Shown piece by piece: positions 26,546 through 39,353 of a stretch of DNA of 64,000 bases; position 1 is the stretch's first letter, and each line of letters starts with the position of its first letter. The position numbers were made by a program, and so were the translations under genes. Source of the stretch: Purshia tridentata (taxonomy: Eukaryota; Streptophyta; Magnoliopsida; Rosales; Rosaceae); assembly GCA_003254885.1 (NCBI GenBank), contig QANT01003046.1, positions 1 through 64,000 of the forward strand, given 5' to 3'. The notes under the pieces were generated by a model. It saw nothing but the letters and a program-made list of their open reading frames with translations, searched no databases and was not told where the DNA came from.

Positions 26546-26909
26546 CTTGAATACTATTTTGGTTCACGAACTTGTTTTTAAAATTATATAGTTCATAAAC
26601 TTTCACATGTATATCACTATATTCTATTCTGTCAATTTTAGTCATATGTATAATGTTAAGAAAAAAAAGAGTAAATGAGTTACTATTTTAGCTTTCAAAA
26701 ATGACTCATATATTTTATACGTAATTAAAATTTAAAACTGACGAAAAAAGTAAATGAAATTGACAAAATGAACTCATATATTTAATACATAATTAAAACT
26801 GACGAAAAAAATAAATGAAATTGACAAAATGAACTGAAGTAATATACATGTGAAAATTCAAGAATTTTAAAATTTTAAAAAAAGTTCATGAACCAAAATA
26901 ATATTAAAG
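26546..26909. mobile_element. Foldback / long-TIR non-autonomous element
   Basis: The left arm (about 26546-26640) and the right arm (about 26818-26909) are imperfect reverse complements over about 90 bases. Shared landmarks include TTTTGGTTCAYGAACTT, TTTCACATGTATAT and TTCTGTCAATTT-like blocks. There is no coding capacity between them. The outer borders and target duplication could not be set with certainty. Confidence 0.65.
26704..26836. repeat. Imperfect tandem duplication inside the foldback element
   Basis: Two copies of a unit of about 67 bases starting ACTCATATATTT (26704 and 26771) and ending with AAATTGACAAAATGAACT, differing by a small insertion and a few substitutions. Confidence 0.75.
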
Positions 26910-27407
26910 ATAAAATTTGAAAACTGTTATTTGCTCTAAATTACTAAGATTAAGATAAATTTGCATCAAACAAGGATGAATGCGGTCTTATTATATCAAT
27001 GTTATTGATATTTAGTTATTAGTACCTAAATTCTACTACGTCTTTGATAAGATCAGATCATACATTCATAGCCCAAAGACAAAAAAACTATTCCATTCAA
27101 AGTTGCGATTTGAAAGTACCAGAAACTTAAATCACACCCTTCACTGATTGACTCTGTTTTGGTCGGCCCTGTCCTACAAAATAAGCAAAGGTTTAATTAG
27201 GCAGGCTCAGTTGACAAGTCCCTTATTTAAGCAGAGTAATTAGTTGAAAAGCCCCAAGAATTAACAACCATCTTATCAAAGTCGCAGGTCTATCCACCAT
27301 CTATTATTTTGATAATGGACACTTTGACATGATTAGGGCACTAGTTTAACATTCTGATAATATTCTCAAAATATTTTAACAAATACTAAAATTTGACATA
27401 GTATTCT

Positions 27408-27456
27408 ATTTTTTTTTTTGGCCACAGACATAGTATTCTTTTTTTTGGCCAGGACA
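27408..27456 (-). mobile_element. Two adjacent ultra-short insertions sharing a target repeat
   Basis: Three copies of GACATAGTATTCT (27395-27407, 27427-27439, 27457-27469) are separated by two inserts. One is an A, a T tract and GGCCACA, the other a T tract and GGCCAGGACA. The same target was used twice, or one event was followed by local duplication. Confidence 0.6.
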
Positions 27457-27645
27457 GACATAGTATTCTTAATTGAGCATTTTTTGTATTTCTGTCATAT
27501 CAATATTTAATACTACCTTCATTATTGCTGCCTTTTGTAAGACACCAACACAATTAAGAAGATAATCCTTCCCTCAAATACACCTTCTATGGCCACCAAA
27601 CCAAAACACATTCACCCCATCAGAAGCTTCCTCCTCCAAAACCCC

Positions 27646-27653
27646 TTTATAAA
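27646..27653 (+). promoter_or_regulatory. TATA box of the aspartyl protease
   Basis: TTTATAAA in a C-rich setting, 125 bases upstream of the ATG, followed by a CT-rich leader typical of plant transcription starts. Confidence 0.65.
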
Positions 27654-27777
27654 CCCCCCCTTCACCACTCTCTCCCTCTCTCTAAACACATTCAAAATTG
27701 AAAGCCTTTCTCTCTCTAGCCTCTATAGAACCTGGACTACTCCACTCTGTTTTCTAACCACTTTGTAGTATATATCC

Positions 27778-29226
27778 ATGGCTTCTTCTCTCTCCCTACT
27801 TTACTTAATACTCTGTTTTACATACTCTGTTTCATCTTCACAAACACTATTCTTCCCTCTAACCCACTCCCTCTCCCAAACCCAATTCAACAGTACCCAC
27901 CACCTCCTCAAATCCACCGCCACGCGCTCTTCCACTCGCTTCCACCGCCACCACCACCATCACCACCACTCCCGCCAAGTCTCCCTCCCTCTCTCCCCCG
28001 GCAGCGACTACACACTCTCACTCACCCTCAACTCCAACCCTCCCCAAGCCATCTCCCTCTACATGGACACCGGCAGCGACCTCGTCTGGTTCCCCTGCTC
28101 CCCCTTCGAATGCATCCTCTGCGAAGGCGAAGCTAACTCCACAACCCCACCTCCCAGAATCCCCAAAAACGCCGCCGTTTCATGCGACTCCCAATCCTGC
28201 TCCGCCACCCACTCTTCTCTCTCATCACGTGACCTCTGCGCCATGGCGCGTTGTCCTCTGGAGTCCATAGAGGTCTCGGAATGTGCCGAATTCTCCTGCC
28301 CCCCATTTTACTACGCTTATGGCGATGGAAGCTTAATCGCTAGCCTCCACAAGTACAGCTTTTCAATGCCCATGTCATCGCCCACGCTAAATCTTCGAAA
28401 TTTCACCTTCGGCTGCGCCCACACGGCCCTCGCCGAACCCATTGGGGTCGCCGGCTTCGGCCGCGGCCTGCTTTCTATGCCGGCCCAGCTAGCCTCCTTC
28501 TCTCCCCAGCTCGGTAACCGCTTCTCTTACTGTTTCGTTTCTCACTCATTTGACCAGGACCGAGTCCTCAGACCGAGTCCGCTCGTTCTCGGTCGGTACG
28601 ACGAGAAGCTAGTCAGCGATAATGGGGCTCACTTCGTCTACACCTCCATGCTCGACAACCCCAAGCATCCCTATTTTTACTCCGTTGGGCTCGCCGGAAT
28701 CTCCGTCGGTAAAAGGTTCATTCAGGCGCCGGAGTTTCTGAAAAGGGTTGATGAGAAAGGTAATGGCGGGATGGTGGTGGACTCGGGCACCACTTACACC
28801 ATGCTGCCTCAGCGGTTCTATAACGAGGTGGTTGCTGAGTTGGACCGCCGAGTTGGGCGAGTTCACGAGCGGGCGAGTCAGGTTGAGGACAAAACCGGGC
28901 TCGGTCCGTGTTACAACTATGACAAGGTGGTGGAAGTTCCGACCGTGACGTTGCATTTCGTGGGGAATAAATCCAGTGTGGTGTTGCCTAGGAAGAACTA
29001 TTTTTATGAGTTTACGGACGGTGGTGATGGGCTTGGGGAAAAGAGGAAGGTGGGGTGCTGGATGTTGATGGACGGTGGTGATGAGAAGGAGATGGGTGGT
29101 GGGCCCGGGGCTATTTTTGGGAATTACCAGCAGCAAGGGTTTGAGGTTGTTTATGATTTGGAGAAGCATAGAATTGGGTTTGCAAGAAGACAATGTTCAT
29201 TGCTTTGGGATAGTCTCAACTCTTAA
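27778..29226 (+). CDS. Secreted pepsin-like aspartyl protease (At4g16563 type)
   Basis: An intronless gene of 482 residues, family A1, as in Arabidopsis At4g16563. Residues 1-21 form a signal peptide ending about VSSSQ, so the product enters the secretory pathway and probably reaches the cell wall or vacuole. The first catalytic Asp is D97 in MDTGSDLVWFPC and the second is D335 in VVDSGTTYTMLP. The flap tyrosine is within YYAYGDGS (about 179-186). The Cys-rich insert after D97 is typical of atypical plant aspartyl proteases, and there is no plant-specific saposin insert. A run of histidines at about 58-64 in the prosegment is unusual. The 5' half is much more GC-rich than the surroundings. 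It lies in the PRMT7-HINT4-protease block. Confidence 0.93.
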   Translation: MASSLSLLYLILCFTYSVSSSQTLFFPLTHSLSQTQFNSTHHLLKSTATRSSTRFHRHHHHHHHSRQVSLPLSPGSDYTLSLTLNSNPPQAISLYMDTGSDLVWFPCSPFECILCEGEANSTTPPPRIPKNAAVSCDSQSCSATHSSLSSRDLCAMARCPLESIEVSECAEFSCPPFYYAYGDGSLIASLHKYSFSMPMSSPTLNLRNFTFGCAHTALAEPIGVAGFGRGLLSMPAQLASFSPQLGNRFSYCFVSHSFDQDRVLRPSPLVLGRYDEKLVSDNGAHFVYTSMLDNPKHPYFYSVGLAGISVGKRFIQAPEFLKRVDEKGNGGMVVDSGTTYTMLPQRFYNEVVAELDRRVGRVHERASQVEDKTGLGPCYNYDKVVEVPTVTLHFVGNKSSVVLPRKNYFYEFTDGGDGLGEKRKVGCWMLMDGGDEKEMGGGPGAIFGNYQQQGFEVVYDLEKHRIGFARRQCSLLWDSLNS

Positions 29227-31770
29227 CCAGCTGTAAATGGGAGTTGAATTTGTGAAGGTCAAGGTGGGTTGACTTTCTAGTGAAGGTCAAAGGAGGTTGA
29301 ACCTGGCTGAGTTTGACTTTAATCTCACATGCTGAAAACTTTTATGTCACTGCATATATTTTTTGTATATATATCTTTCACATGGTGTGTTAAAACTAGA
29401 AGTCTGATAAAAACAAGTTTTTAGTTCACTTAGACTTGGGGAAGTTGAGTTGTACATGTAAATTGTTTATATAAGAAGTTATTCCCATAAATTGGAAGCG
29501 TGATGCAAAAGCTGAAGCTTTGACAGAGACAAAGAATTAAAGGAATATTGTGTAAAGTTTGGGATTAAATATGATTTAAGTGAAGTTGTCACTTTTGTTT
29601 GTGTAGTTAATTAATTGGCTTGTACTTTGCACAGGCATTAAGCAAGCACCTTAAGTTTACTTGCTATTAGAATTGGACTTGTTCATAATATGGCAGTAAA
29701 TAGAGGAAAGTTTAATGCATTGACATAGCTAGAAGCTAGGTCAGAAGCCATAGGACAAAAGATGTGGTCGGATCATAATTGTTGTTAATTAATGTACATT
29801 TTTTCACCATTGCTCAGATATTTTGAAGGGGATAGTGATATTTTACAGCCTCAAAGGCTCAGATTGATTGGCCTTCCCCAGTTGCCCATACGTAAATTTC
29901 AAATTTTCAGGCCTTCATGTTATTTTGTCATATATGGAATAATGTTATATTAGTATATTCTTAACTCGGATTACATAAATGTAAACATGTTATTTTATTA
30001 TATATTAATATGAATGATATTTTTAAATGAGAATGCACGTAAAATATTGTATTAAAATAATATTTTTAGGTCTTATGACTCTTATTTAGTCTTATTACAT
30101 ATCTAATTTGTTATATTTAATAATGAAATATGCACATACGTGTCTGCATCATATTCTTTACTCTTTCTCTTAATTTTATATAAAGAGTAAAATTTTGAAA
30201 TTTTTGTTTCTTAACACCAACTTAATATGTTCTCGATGAAATTTTCTAAAATTTTTGAAACATAAGTTTACCCCTCAATTGGTTGATAGCAATTTTGTTA
30301 TTTTTTATTTAAATTCTACCGAAATAAAAATTTTCAATAAAAATTTTCTGAAGAGTGAAACTACATTCTTTGGTTTTACTACTTTTTTTTACATGAAAGG
30401 TGAAGGAATATTGAGTAGAATGTACATTATGTACATGGTCTTTTAAGGCTTGATAGCGTATCCCCTCAGCCAAGTCATGAATAAAGCCATTGATGAGTGA
30501 TGGATCTCAATACTTGTCTCTGACGTCGTCAATCTCAATTATCCACCAAGGCTACGCATGGGCTGCCCAATTGCTGCAAATTAGGCACTTTCGTGCTCTA
30601 CTGGGTTCTACACTCCAATCTTTGTAACCTTCTGCTACAAATAGGAATCATACCCAATCATGAATCATGTCACAGTTCAACAACAGTCCAATATAACCTG
30701 TCTTCTTCCTCTTTATAGTTCTCTTACAATATCCATAAATACAATAAGTAAACAATTTTTGATATAATTAATTTTTTATAGAAATAATCTTTATAATTAA
30801 ATCTAATAAATAACGATTCTGATTATAAATTTTTAATATAAAATAAAAATAATAATAATAAATTGGCAAAAAAAGTAAGCTTGACAAAAATGAATAACAT
30901 TTTCTTGAAATTTATACTCTAATATGCAAAACTAAACCCGTTTAGTATGCAAATCTATACTCGAATATGGAGGTGACAATATTGTAGAATTTCGAAAGAT
31001 GTTGTGGACACTCATAAAATACAAAAGAAGATTTTGTTGTCATGTAAATCCCTGACTCTAATGCCTTGGTTTAAAGGTTTGTGCGCCTCCCAAAGCTGCC
31101 AGAAATTCACTCATTCAAGCCAGCTGTACGCAAGAACTAGATATTTCATCCTACCTTCTTTAATTTCGTCCCATCTTGTAATCTCAATTTTGGCCTCATC
31201 CTCCCTGTTATAGTTTGTGTCTTTGTCACTAGTTTTGACCAATCGCACGAGAGCTATAGGTGAGACTAGCTTAATAACGTAGGCCCGACCTTACAGTAGT
31301 ACTGGCTTTTCGTCACACGTGGACTTGCACACTTTATTTAATATTTTATTTGAAGCTTGGGCATGACGTCCCGGATTTGTAGTTTCCGAAGAGCTAAAAA
31401 CAATGTCTGAGAGATTGGATACAGCTGGCTCATGCTGTCGTCGTACGTGTTCTTCTAGATGCTTCTCCACCTCTTTATACTCTGTGGGCCCCACTGTTAC
31501 ACACGCTTGAAGAGTTCGTATACCGTATATGATACAGTGGTAAGGATAAAATTTGTTTTTACATTACTGAAATGACACTTTTAAGTCACCTCTTACTGTT
31601 TTTTTATTTGGCCAAAAGCACAGAATGCATCTGTAGCTCCAGCTGCACTGCACCTACAGTTTTCATTTAATTTTTTTTTTTTTTTGAATCTTAATATTTG
31701 CGTGGTTAATCAGAGTATTTTTTAGTGTTTCAAAATATTTTTAGGTTGATTTAAGTAAGGTTAGTGGTTT

Positions 31771-31790
31771 CCCTGGGGCCAAAAAAGAAG
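31771..31790 (+). mobile_element. Ultra-short retroposon-like insertion (GGCC-An)
   Basis: Twenty bases, CCCTGGGGCC plus an A-rich tail, interrupt an 18-base direct repeat (31753-31770 and 31791-31808) with one mismatch. Confidence 0.6.
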
Positions 31791-32250
31791 AAGTAAAGTT
31801 AGTGGTTTTTATTTAAGAATATATAATATCATTGTTATATTGTAACTGCAAAAATAGTAAATTGCATATGCAACTAGCAGTAGTTTTTGTCATACAACGT
31901 AATAACGTAATAAATTATACTTTTGAGTAAAGAAATTTGTTGAAATGTTTTTTAAGACAATATATCCATAATTTTCTTTTACTCATTAGCTGGTGTTACT
32001 AATTCAAGTGTTATGATATTGTGGACTGACAAGTTACACTTTTGAAAAAAAAAAAATTTGTGTAATACCATATGATGGTTTTACAATCATATCAAAAAAT
32101 TACTTGTATATGATCAAGCATCGTATGAAAAAATATATTTGTCTCGAGTAAAAAATATGTTTTTTATTCGAGAAGAATTTCTTGGGATGAAGCATCTGTA
32201 ACAAACCCAAAATTTTCCTTTATTTTCTTTGTCTCTCTCAACCGCTTTTT

Positions 32251-32519
32251 TGTTGAAAGATATTCCATATTGAAGATGTGAGGGCCTTGCTAGTGGTTTA
32301 TAAGGGTTTGGGCTACTCCTCTCATTGCCAATTGGTTTTGAGATGGATGCTTAGATTCATTCATGGTATCAGAGCAGGTTATCCACGTGATGTGCCTAAG
32401 CGGTCACACGTGCTCCCACGTTACCCAATATAAATTGTCCATGTGTTAGGCTTGAAATAATGCCACACGTGTGGAGGCGTGTTGAGAAACATCCCACATT
32501 GAAGATATGAGGGCCTTGA
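32251..32519 (+). mobile_element. TRIM (LTR-retrotransposon kin) relic
   Basis: A terminal repeat of about 113 bases (32251-32363, TG...CA) is followed at once by TGGTATCAGAGCA, the initiator-tRNA-Met primer-binding site used by many plant LTR elements. After a non-coding interior of about 116 bases, a second copy of the terminal repeat begins at 32480. The size and lack of coding sequence fit a terminal-repeat retrotransposon in miniature. It is broken (about one break) and, judged by divergence of the two repeats, old. Confidence 0.75.
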
Positions 32520-33461
32520 TGCCTAAATTTATTCCATCGTCTTTATGCTCTCTCTCCTCACTCACTCTCATCGTGCTAGGCTCTTTCTCTAGCGCATGTG
32601 CCGCCGTTCGGCGGTCAACGTCAACGAGACCACCTAAGTCAAATAGTAATGATTTGAAGCACTTCTTTTTTGCGAAGTATACTTGTGCACCCCTAAGTCA
32701 CTCGGCTAGCGCGGATGCCTAACCGGTGCAACGATTCTGGGGTGGAAGGCGTTTTCGTCGTCCTACTAGGCTCATAAATAAAAAAAAGGCTGAGTAAAGC
32801 CCAACAGGCGAAAGCTTTAATGATGTTTCCCTAACTTTGGCCCAAAATAGTTGTTGAACTCGTTTGCAGGCCTTAAAATATTAATGGTGGAACTTTATGA
32901 ATTTGATTGAGCTCAAGATTTTATTGCGTTATGTTCACATTTTGCTTAATTTGAATTTGATATGATCTTTAGGCGACGTGGAGAAAACTCGTTCCCTCTG
33001 CATGAAAAACATTACCCCACAGCTAGTTTACTTGACGCTCAGACATTCCAGAGTGCAAGCAAAGCATGGAATTCGATTCCCAACTCAACAGGGTTTCACC
33101 TTTTCTCCTTTCAAAGCTTTCATATTTTCTTTTGTATTTACGTTTGTTTTGCACCTTCTTTTCTTTCCCTCTTTGTGCCTTTCACAAATTTCACTTACAG
33201 TTCAATTTCAACAACTCCCTGCCCACTAACACTGTAACGGGGTTGCCATTCTCTCCGTTGCTAAACAGTTTCTTCCATGAAACCATCACAGTCTTTGTTA
33301 AGTTCAAGCTACCTTCTTCAATTCCTGGTATGATACCAAAGTGATTTTCTCTATATTTTGTTTTTTAAAAGAAAAAGTTCAAGCTTCTTCAATTCCCCTT
33401 CCAAAATTAAGCACATCAATTAAACTTAGATTCCATAAAGGCATACTTTTGCTATTCACGT

Positions 33462-36400
33462 ATGCATAAATCAAAAGAAGATACGGATATAGTTATATGG
33501 AGAGGTGGTGGAGACGGAGATGGTGATAAATCCTCAAGTTCAGGGAAGCCCAAAACCATTCATCCACCAATTGAAACCCATTGGCATCTCCCTCCTCAAC
33601 TAGGGAAAAAGTCTTCTTCAATGTCAAGCTTAGGCTTCAAGTCATTGTCACTCAAGTTTCGTAAACTTGGAGGGCGTAGTAAGAGCTTGAAATTGGTTCT
33701 TGGAGGAGTTCATGATCCAAAAGATGAAAAACTTGTTGAATCTTTCCGGGAAATGCTTTTTCTTGAGGGTCAACTTCCTCCACAGCACAATGATTATCAT
33801 ACCCTTTTAAGGTAAGTTTGATGGCAAAATTATCACAAACATGATAACTTGTTCAGTGTTTCTCATTTTTCAATTGAAAACAGGTGCTTTTTAAACATGC
33901 ATACTTCTGTTGGTACGCAATGTTTGTAGACGAATGTTAGCTCATTCATATACATTGTTAGTGGTAGAAGGTTTTGGATTCATACCTCAAAATCCCCATT
34001 ATCCCATTTCTTTGTTGGTTTGCAAGATGTAGGAGGGTGCACCTATATTTTTGTTTGAGTTTAAACTTTTGTGGGGTTTGGTGGTTGCCTAACAATGGTA
34101 TCATTGATAATTTTTTACTATGATTTCTTTTTTTAGGTTTCTCCGAATGAGGGACTTTGATGTCGCTAAAGCAAAAGATGCGTTCTTGATTTATCTTAAA
34201 TGGCGAGAGGATAATATGGTTGATGCAATTCCAAAGGTGAGTTTCAAACTGAATTTTCCTATATTTTCTACTAGAAACAGTGTGGAAAATCATGTATGAT
34301 ATTGGTTTTCCAGCATGACATCTTATCAGTTCCAAGTAATAGAATCCATTTGGTCTTTTGGAAAAGAAGATTTGCCAGACATGGCATTTGAAAAGCATTG
34401 ATTTTGGTGTGCTTGAAGCACAAGTAGTAAACAATGCAGAATGCAGAGTTTCTTCATTTCCTCCCTTACAAGCATTGATTTTTGGCTAGCTAATATAAGA
34501 CGTTGTAAGGTTATTAAGATGATTTAAAACCTGAGTTCTCAATACTGTAAACTCTCACTATTAAATGATTATTCTCTGCTTCTAAACTTAGTCTTCAATT
34601 TTGTAGACATCATCTATCACCAGTCATATATTGTTTTCCATACACCATTTCCAAGTTGTATTCTGTTATCTAACCAGGAAAAAAATAAAAATTGAAAGAA
34701 CATCTTCTAACTTATTTGTTTTTTTTTTTGTTATGAAAATGAGATATATGCTGAGGTTCTGTTGCTTAAATCAATAAGATACTTGTGAGATCAATTATCG
34801 CAGGACTTTAAGTATGAGGAGTATGAAGCAGTAAAGAAATGCTATCCTCATGGATATCATGGGGTAGACCGATATGGTAGACCAGTATACATCGAAAGGA
34901 TTGGGATGGTAGACCTTAACAAACTACTGCAAGTAACTACCCTTGAAAGATTTGCCAAGTATCATGTGTCCGAACAAGAGAAAACATTAAATTTTAGATA
35001 CCCTGCATGCTCAATTGCAGCGAAGAGGCATGTAGCATCTACAACAAGCATTTTAGATGTGCATGGAGTGGTGAGTATCTTTTTCTCATAGTCCATCTAG
35101 AGCTAACCTTTCAACATAGAGTTATTTATCACTTTATCTATACAAATCAATAAGATCCATGATCTTGCTAAAGATCATCTGTATATAATTATTGACATTT
35201 TCCCCACAGAGTTAATTCTACTGAAGTATTGGCACAGTGTGTTGCTAGCTTATAGTACTGAAGGACATGAACTCTGTGTCAGACAGAGAAATTCTCTTTT
35301 TTTAGCTGTTTACAAATTCCATGCAATTAAGCCCCCTTTTGGGGCTTGGCACTTGAATTCTGGTTCTAAAATTTTCTTTGTACTTCATGAAGGTTGATTT
35401 TCATTTAACAAAAATCAATTTCATGCCATTAAGCTTTTGCTGGTTATAACTATTGTTGTTGACTTTAAATACCAAGTTCTTAATTGTGAATTCTGCCTAT
35501 GATTAGGGTTTGGCTAATTTCTCAAAGCCTGCAAGATATCTCTTTATGGAAATTCAGAAGACTGATAGCAATTACTACCCAGAGGTACGTAGGTTGTCAT
35601 TGCCCTGCAGTGATGCTATGTGAACAAGAAGATGGTGGGAAGTGGTTGATTGGTGAGTCAGGGGATTAGGACCTAGATTATAAACAAAGATCAACATAAT
35701 TGATGATGATGATGTTATCGATGAGTTACTTACTGAGTAACAAGGAGAGAAAAAAAGGCCAAGTCCCCTCTAAAAATTGGTGATTGGCCAGGTCCAAAGA
35801 AGTCGACTTTAGATATATTCACTGGAGCTGAGGACATATTTAGTTACACACACGCACTCACAGACATGTTTAGTTTATAACTTTATATGCTTATATTTTC
35901 AGACTCTAAATCGCCTCTTTATTGTCAATGCTGGATCTGGGTTTAAAATGCTGTGGAAATTAGTGAAGGCTTTCCTTGATCCACGCACGTTAGCGAAGAT
36001 TCAAGTAGGATTCTTTTCTCAATATTAGATTAGCATTCAAACAGTCACACTGTCCTTCCAGATAGTGGAATAATTATTTTGAACATATGAGATTACTATT
36101 GCAGGTGCTGGGATACAATTATCAAAGTGACCTGTTTGATGTTGTTGATCAAAGGTAAGCATATCAAGTGCAAATTTGTACAGATTTGCGTGAACAAGCA
36201 CTGATGGTTTCTTGGTCCATTCATTCAGATATTTGCGCACATAAAATGTTAATTAAAATTCAATACTGCAGTAATTTGCCAACTTTTCTGGGTGGAAGCT
36301 GTACCTGTTCTGACTATGGGGGCTGCCTTTTTAGTGACAAAGGACCCTGGAATAATCCAGAAGTTACAGAACTGCTTCAGGTCATCAACTTTTCTGGAAT

Positions 36401-37282
36401 ATTTTCCTTCCCAAGTGTTTTAATGCAAGTTTTGTTGCATCAGATTATGACTTTCAGGTACCATGTTTGCTTATATCTTTCAGGCAATCTCTATGGGAAA
36501 TGAGGTAAAAAATTATGAAGAAAACGGTACTGAGGGTTTGGAAGAAGTGTTGTTGCGCGATAGGGTAATCACCTCTTATAACCAGTGTCTTGCTTGCATA
36601 GTTCTGTTCAATATCTCTAAAACTTGTACAGTTGAATTCCTGAAAGCACACACCACTCTATCTGCTTTGAGATTACATTTCCCTTCTGCAGAAAACAAGC
36701 CTAGCATAATCTAGCAGAATATTCATTCAGATAGGCTGTTTGATGTACTTATTTTAGTTTCAATTTTTTTTGTCATGATTTCTCAAACTCTTTATTTATT
36801 TTTTATGACAACGAAATAATCTTATAATGCTCTCTTAGTCAGTACTTTTGGATTCTTTTTTTTTTTTGGTTGAAAAAAAGGACTTCAATTTCATCAGTTC
36901 ATTGTGATTTAATGCATTTTGTTTGAATTGCATCACAGAAAATCCAGGCTTTGGAAGCAGTACTTAGAGATGCCAAAATAGTGAGTTGAATACAAATATT
37001 TATGCCTCTTATTTCCAACATTTCACTCAGCAGATTGTGCAAACATTTGCTAATTTTTGTTGTGTTGCAGAAAATTGAAGCATTAGAAGCTGCACTTGAG
37101 GAAACCAAGACAGTGAGTTCTAACTTCTAAGACATTTTTCTTCTTATTGGTATTAACCTGAATCATCTTTTATTGAGTCTCTCACTCTCTTCTCCTGACA
37201 GGTCTTGAAAGAACTTTGGCTGCATGCTGAAGACTTGAGATCAACTTCTTGGGAAGTACAACCAGGTCCAATTAGCCAATAA
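33462..37282 (+). CDS. Sec14-like phosphatidylinositol/phosphatidylcholine transfer protein
   Basis: Eleven exons: 33462-33811, 34137-34236, 34804-35070, 35507-35584, 35903-36004, 36105-36154, 36272-36380, 36484-36564, 36939-36980, 37071-37112 and 37202-37282. All are GT-AG, giving 433 residues. The CRAL-TRIO N domain is at about residues 75-150 ([20 protein letters not shown]). The lipid-binding domain is at about 155-335, with [28 protein letters not shown] and FLGGSCTC, all hallmarks of plant Sec14-like SFH proteins. The C-terminal tail is a short coiled coil and there is no nodulin domain, so it resembles the short SFH11 type, though I am not certain of the paralogue. It probably moves phosphoinositides or phosphatidylcholine at membranes. 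Exons 9 and 10 are twin 42-base exons. Confidence 0.9.
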
Positions 37283-38540
37283 ATGTGTACTTTCTCTAAA
37301 GAAGCACTATTCCCGCTCCTCCTAGGGGCTATTTAGCCCCCTGCACTTCTGCGGATACACTTTCACAGGAGTGAGGGGTTATAGCGGGAGCATGAGCAAT
37401 ACTCCCGTTTTTATATTCCCAAGATAAAAATTTATATTTTTAAGGACTTCTAAATTGTCTTGTTTCTGTTAAATTTCATTCTGGAATCTTCATTGTGCCA
37501 TGAACCCACTCGTCTTGTGCTTGGAGATCAAGACTAACCAATAAACCAATGTAATGTATTCTTTTCTGGTTGGAAATTTGGATTTGGTCCACTCTTCTTT
37601 ATAGTTTATACAATTGGACCAAACTCAAGTGGGTAGGCTTTGAAAACCTGACCTCAGCACCGGTAGGCTTTGTAACAGCAACAGTGGCACTAATTTTAAT
37701 TGTCCAGCTTGGTCTAGCCTAACCTTGGGCCCAAACAGGAAATAATCTTGCTACCAAACTACCAAAGCATTGCATACTCATATTTTAGGGGTGGAGCCAT
37801 CCACGTCCATAATTTGATCTCACACTTCCGTCATTCCCCACACAGAGAGAAAAAAAAAAAAAAAACAGAAATACCATAGCCTATGAGAATGATATAAGGA
37901 CTTGGATCAAGATTTAGTATAGTTATGGACAAAGATATTTGTTATAAACTTATAATGCTAGAGATTTCCCCAGCATTTTGGATTTTGGAGTCGGTCAAAT
38001 CCCGACATAGGACAAAATGATTTTTAGAAAAGTAGCCAATGGTATGATCCAACTTTTGTAATGATTACTAATGACTAATGACTTGTATTTTCATTTTCAC
38101 ATAACAAGCACAATATTACTTTCTTTGGGGCCCTTCCTCAACAATATGTGGCTAATAATTATTGTAATAATTCATGGCTGTAGTACAAATGAAATCCAAT
38201 CTTTGGAGCTTCAATGAGTGCCATATCTCAAAGGTACATGCATAGATGCAAGAAGAATTTGGGTTTCAATTATTGACTTTTGATGGTAACCACCTTTTGG
38301 ATGTAAATGTAGTAGACACCAAAGTAAAACTTGTGTGGGGAGTTTTCTATTACGTCATCATATTGAGTAACAGAAAAAATCAATTAAAACTTGACATTTC
38401 TCGAAGAGAGAAAGGTGAGGGCCAAATGTCAAATTTTAATTAACCTTTCTTACTACTAAATAAACGTATTATGGAGTTTTTCCGCACAAATTCTTTTCCT
38501 AGTTAAAAAATTTCAAGGTTAAGAAAAGAGAAAGTCACCT

Positions 38541-38559
38541 TCATTTTTTGGTCATAACC
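38541..38559 (-). mobile_element. Older ultra-short insertion
   Basis: Nineteen bases (a T tract then GGTCATAACC) lie between two 21-base direct repeats (38520-38540 and 38560-38580) with four mismatches. The divergence of the flanks suggests an older event than the others in the window. Confidence 0.4.
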
Positions 38560-39109
38560 TAAGAAGAGAGAAACTCATCTCCTTGTTCCTCAACACTCAA
38601 AGGTAACATCCCCTTTAAAATGTTTGAAGTAAAAGGTCCCGTACTCTAATTTTTCAAGAGCAAAAAACTATAAAACATAAGTTGATGATCTCTTTAATCA
38701 TTTTTTTGGTTCAATACAAATGCCGGTGTAAAATCAACAAAACATTTTCAAGTTTGACTGATATGCAGTATAGCGACTCAAAATCTTGTTCAAAAATACT
38801 ATTTCAAGTTATTAAATTTTTAGACCTTACTTAAGTATTTTAGACTTTTTTTTTATTTTTTATCACATAGCTAATATTATCTCTATGGATGTCATAATCT
38901 CCTCTTCTTTAAGCTTTGGCATGCTCTCCAAAAAAAATCACACATGTTACACATACATTGATTAACGAGCTTTTTATTATTATTTTAATACAAAAAAATT
39001 ATTTTTCTATTCACAAATTCGCGTTACTCACATCATAGTGTAGAGGGGCGATGCAGTTTTTTCTCATAAATCCGTGTTATTTACTTTAAATTTAGTTTGT
39101 TATGTTAAA

Positions 39110-39353
39110 TTTAAACGGCGTTTACTAACTAGTTATTGATTTAGTAGTATTTCTCTTTTTTTTGTTGAAAGAGATTTTAAAATCTCTATTACTCAATTCA
39201 AAAAGCTTCAAGGATATTTTAGTCTATTCCATTTAAACGGCGTTTACTAACTAGTTATTGATTTAGCAGTATTTCTCTTTTTTTTGTTGAAAGAGATTTT
39301 AAAATCTCTATTACTCAATTCAAAAAGTTTCAAGGATATTTTAGTCTATTCCA
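39110..39353. repeat. 122-base tandem duplication
   Basis: Two copies (39110-39231 and 39232-39353) begin TTTAAACGGCGTTTACTAAC and differ at only about two positions, so the duplication is recent. Each contains a small hairpin around AGAGATTTTAAAATCTCT. It lies about 640 bases upstream of the VAP start codon. Confidence 0.92.

Larger units (their letters stand above)
25933..27645. other. Intergenic, insertion-rich
   Basis: No gene is supported. It carries an ultra-short insertion (26467-26481), a foldback element (about 26546-26909) with an internal tandem duplication, and a double ultra-short insertion (27408-27456). The last 150 bases are CT- and CA-rich promoter DNA of the protease. Confidence 0.5.
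29227..33461. other. Intergenic, 4.2 kb
   Basis: No gene is supported. It contains an ultra-short insertion (31771-31790) and a TRIM relic (32251-32519). The stretch 32960-33461 is CT-rich and probably holds the leader and promoter of the Sec14-like gene. Several overlapping frames there are shadows of one low-complexity region. Confidence 0.5.
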